From Mobilitalea sp. (lineage in GTDB: Bacteria > Bacillota_A > Clostridia > Lachnospirales > Lachnospiraceae), in the NCBI GenBank assembly GCA_029974875.1, contig JARKQP010000555.1, positions 1 through 14,278 on the forward strand: a stretch of 14,278 nt of DNA. The letters are read 5' to 3'. Positions within the stretch are counted from its first letter, which is position 1, and each line of letters starts with the position of its first letter. The position numbers were made by a program, and so were the translations under genes. This document shows, one piece after another, positions 13,892 through 14,278 of the stretch. The notes under the pieces were generated by a model. The model was given only the letters and a program-made list of their open reading frames with translations, searched no databases and was not told the DNA's origin.

Positions 13892-14278
13892 ATGATGAAG
13901 GAAAATATCGATAAAATAGAAAAGAGAATTCAAGCGGCCTGTGACAGGGCTGTAAGGGACAGGAGTGAGGTTACCCTTATTGCGGTCAGTAAGACAAAGC
14001 CGAGTGAAATGCTCCAGGAGGCGTATTCCTTGGGAATGCGTCATTTTGGGGAGAATAAGGTACAGGAGCTGAAGCAGAAATATGAGGAGCTTAATGACGG
14101 ATTTCCTGGGGTCCATTGGCATCTCATCGGGCACTTGCAGAGGAATAAGGTCAAGTATATTATTGATAAGGCAGCATTGATCCACTCCGTTGATTCAATC
14201 CGCCTGGCCGGGCAAATTGAAGAGGAGGCTGCAAAAAGGAACCTTATCTGCGATATCCTGGTTGAAGTAAATATTGCA
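13892..14278 (+). CDS. yggS: YggS family PLP homeostasis protein, 3' end missing
   Basis: The first 129 residues of a YggS/YlmE/PROSC family protein (usually about 230 residues) reach the window edge. This is a single-domain PLP-binding TIM barrel that helps control free pyridoxal phosphate and affects amino-acid balance. The PLP lysine is in TLIAVSKTKP (Lys34 if counted from 13892). HFGENKVQEL and WHLIGHLQRNKVKYI are the other signatures, and IHSVDS follows. The start is uncertain: seven in-frame ATGs lie at 13853, 13862, 13871, 13874, 13880, 13892 and 13895. None has a clear ribosome site, but MMKENIDKIEKRI best matches homologues. In Firmicutes yggS commonly precedes sepF and other division genes. 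Confidence 0.92.
   Translation, partial: MMKENIDKIEKRIQAACDRAVRDRSEVTLIAVSKTKPSEMLQEAYSLGMRHFGENKVQELKQKYEELNDGFPGVHWHLIGHLQRNKVKYIIDKAALIHSVDSIRLAGQIEEEAAKRNLICDILVEVNIA

Noticed and set aside
13757..14185. 142-residue minus-strand frame at the window end
   Set aside because: It is antisense to the clear yggS coding sequence and to the leader, with an unconvincing composition.

Overview
The window looks like a chromosomal segment of a Gram-positive clostridium, most likely a Lachnospiraceae relative. This rests on the gene content and order, strong AGGAGG-type ribosome binding sites, frequent TTG/GTG starts, and a very long elongasome PBP2 of a type I associate with that family. No mobile element, CRISPR array, tRNA or rRNA gene was seen. 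Most of the window is a housekeeping cell-shape and division cluster, so the unusual signals are in details of individual proteins and in the non-coding leaders.

Layout. Positions 1-828 are the 3' part of a PLP-dependent methionine gamma-lyase-family (aluminium-resistance family) gene. Then come a small DUF4321 membrane protein (973-1260) and radC (1342-2040). From 2171 to 11001 runs one co-directional block: mreB, mreC, mreD, a 944-residue class B PBP2, minC, minD, minE, a RodA/FtsW SEDS glycosyltransferase and mgsA (methylglyoxal synthase). A strong bidirectional hairpin terminator follows at 11039-11087. Next is an isolated small P-loop NTPase of unknown role (11206-11625) with its own promoter and a GC-rich terminator. 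A DUF378 two-helix membrane protein lies convergently on the minus strand (11741-11938). After a promoter region carrying a 52-bp-spaced direct repeat, a HlyD-like membrane-anchored protein (12229-13614) reads toward yggS, which is cut by the window end.

How the genes work together. MreB, MreC, MreD, RodA and PBP2 form the elongasome: RodA polymerises glycan, PBP2 crosslinks it, and the MreBCD scaffold orients the machine. MinC, MinD and MinE place the division septum at mid-cell. Their interleaving with PBP2 and rodA in one short-gap block (2-61 bp gaps after mreC) links elongation with septum placement. MgsA at the distal end is a metabolic passenger that diverts DHAP to methylglyoxal. yggS usually starts a sepF/ylm-type division region in Firmicutes.

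Best leads for follow-up: (1) an unexplained, highly structured 277-bp leader before yggS with a 16-bp stem, competing pairings, a hexapeptide mini-ORF and seven in-frame ATGs; (2) an MreB whose phosphate-2 motif reads NIGADTT instead of DIGGGTT; (3) an MgsA with Glu at the catalytic Asp position (GGEQQ instead of GGDQQ); (4) a ~245-residue insertion in PBP2; (5) the paired direct repeats upstream of the hlyD-like promoter. None was tested by search or folding software here.
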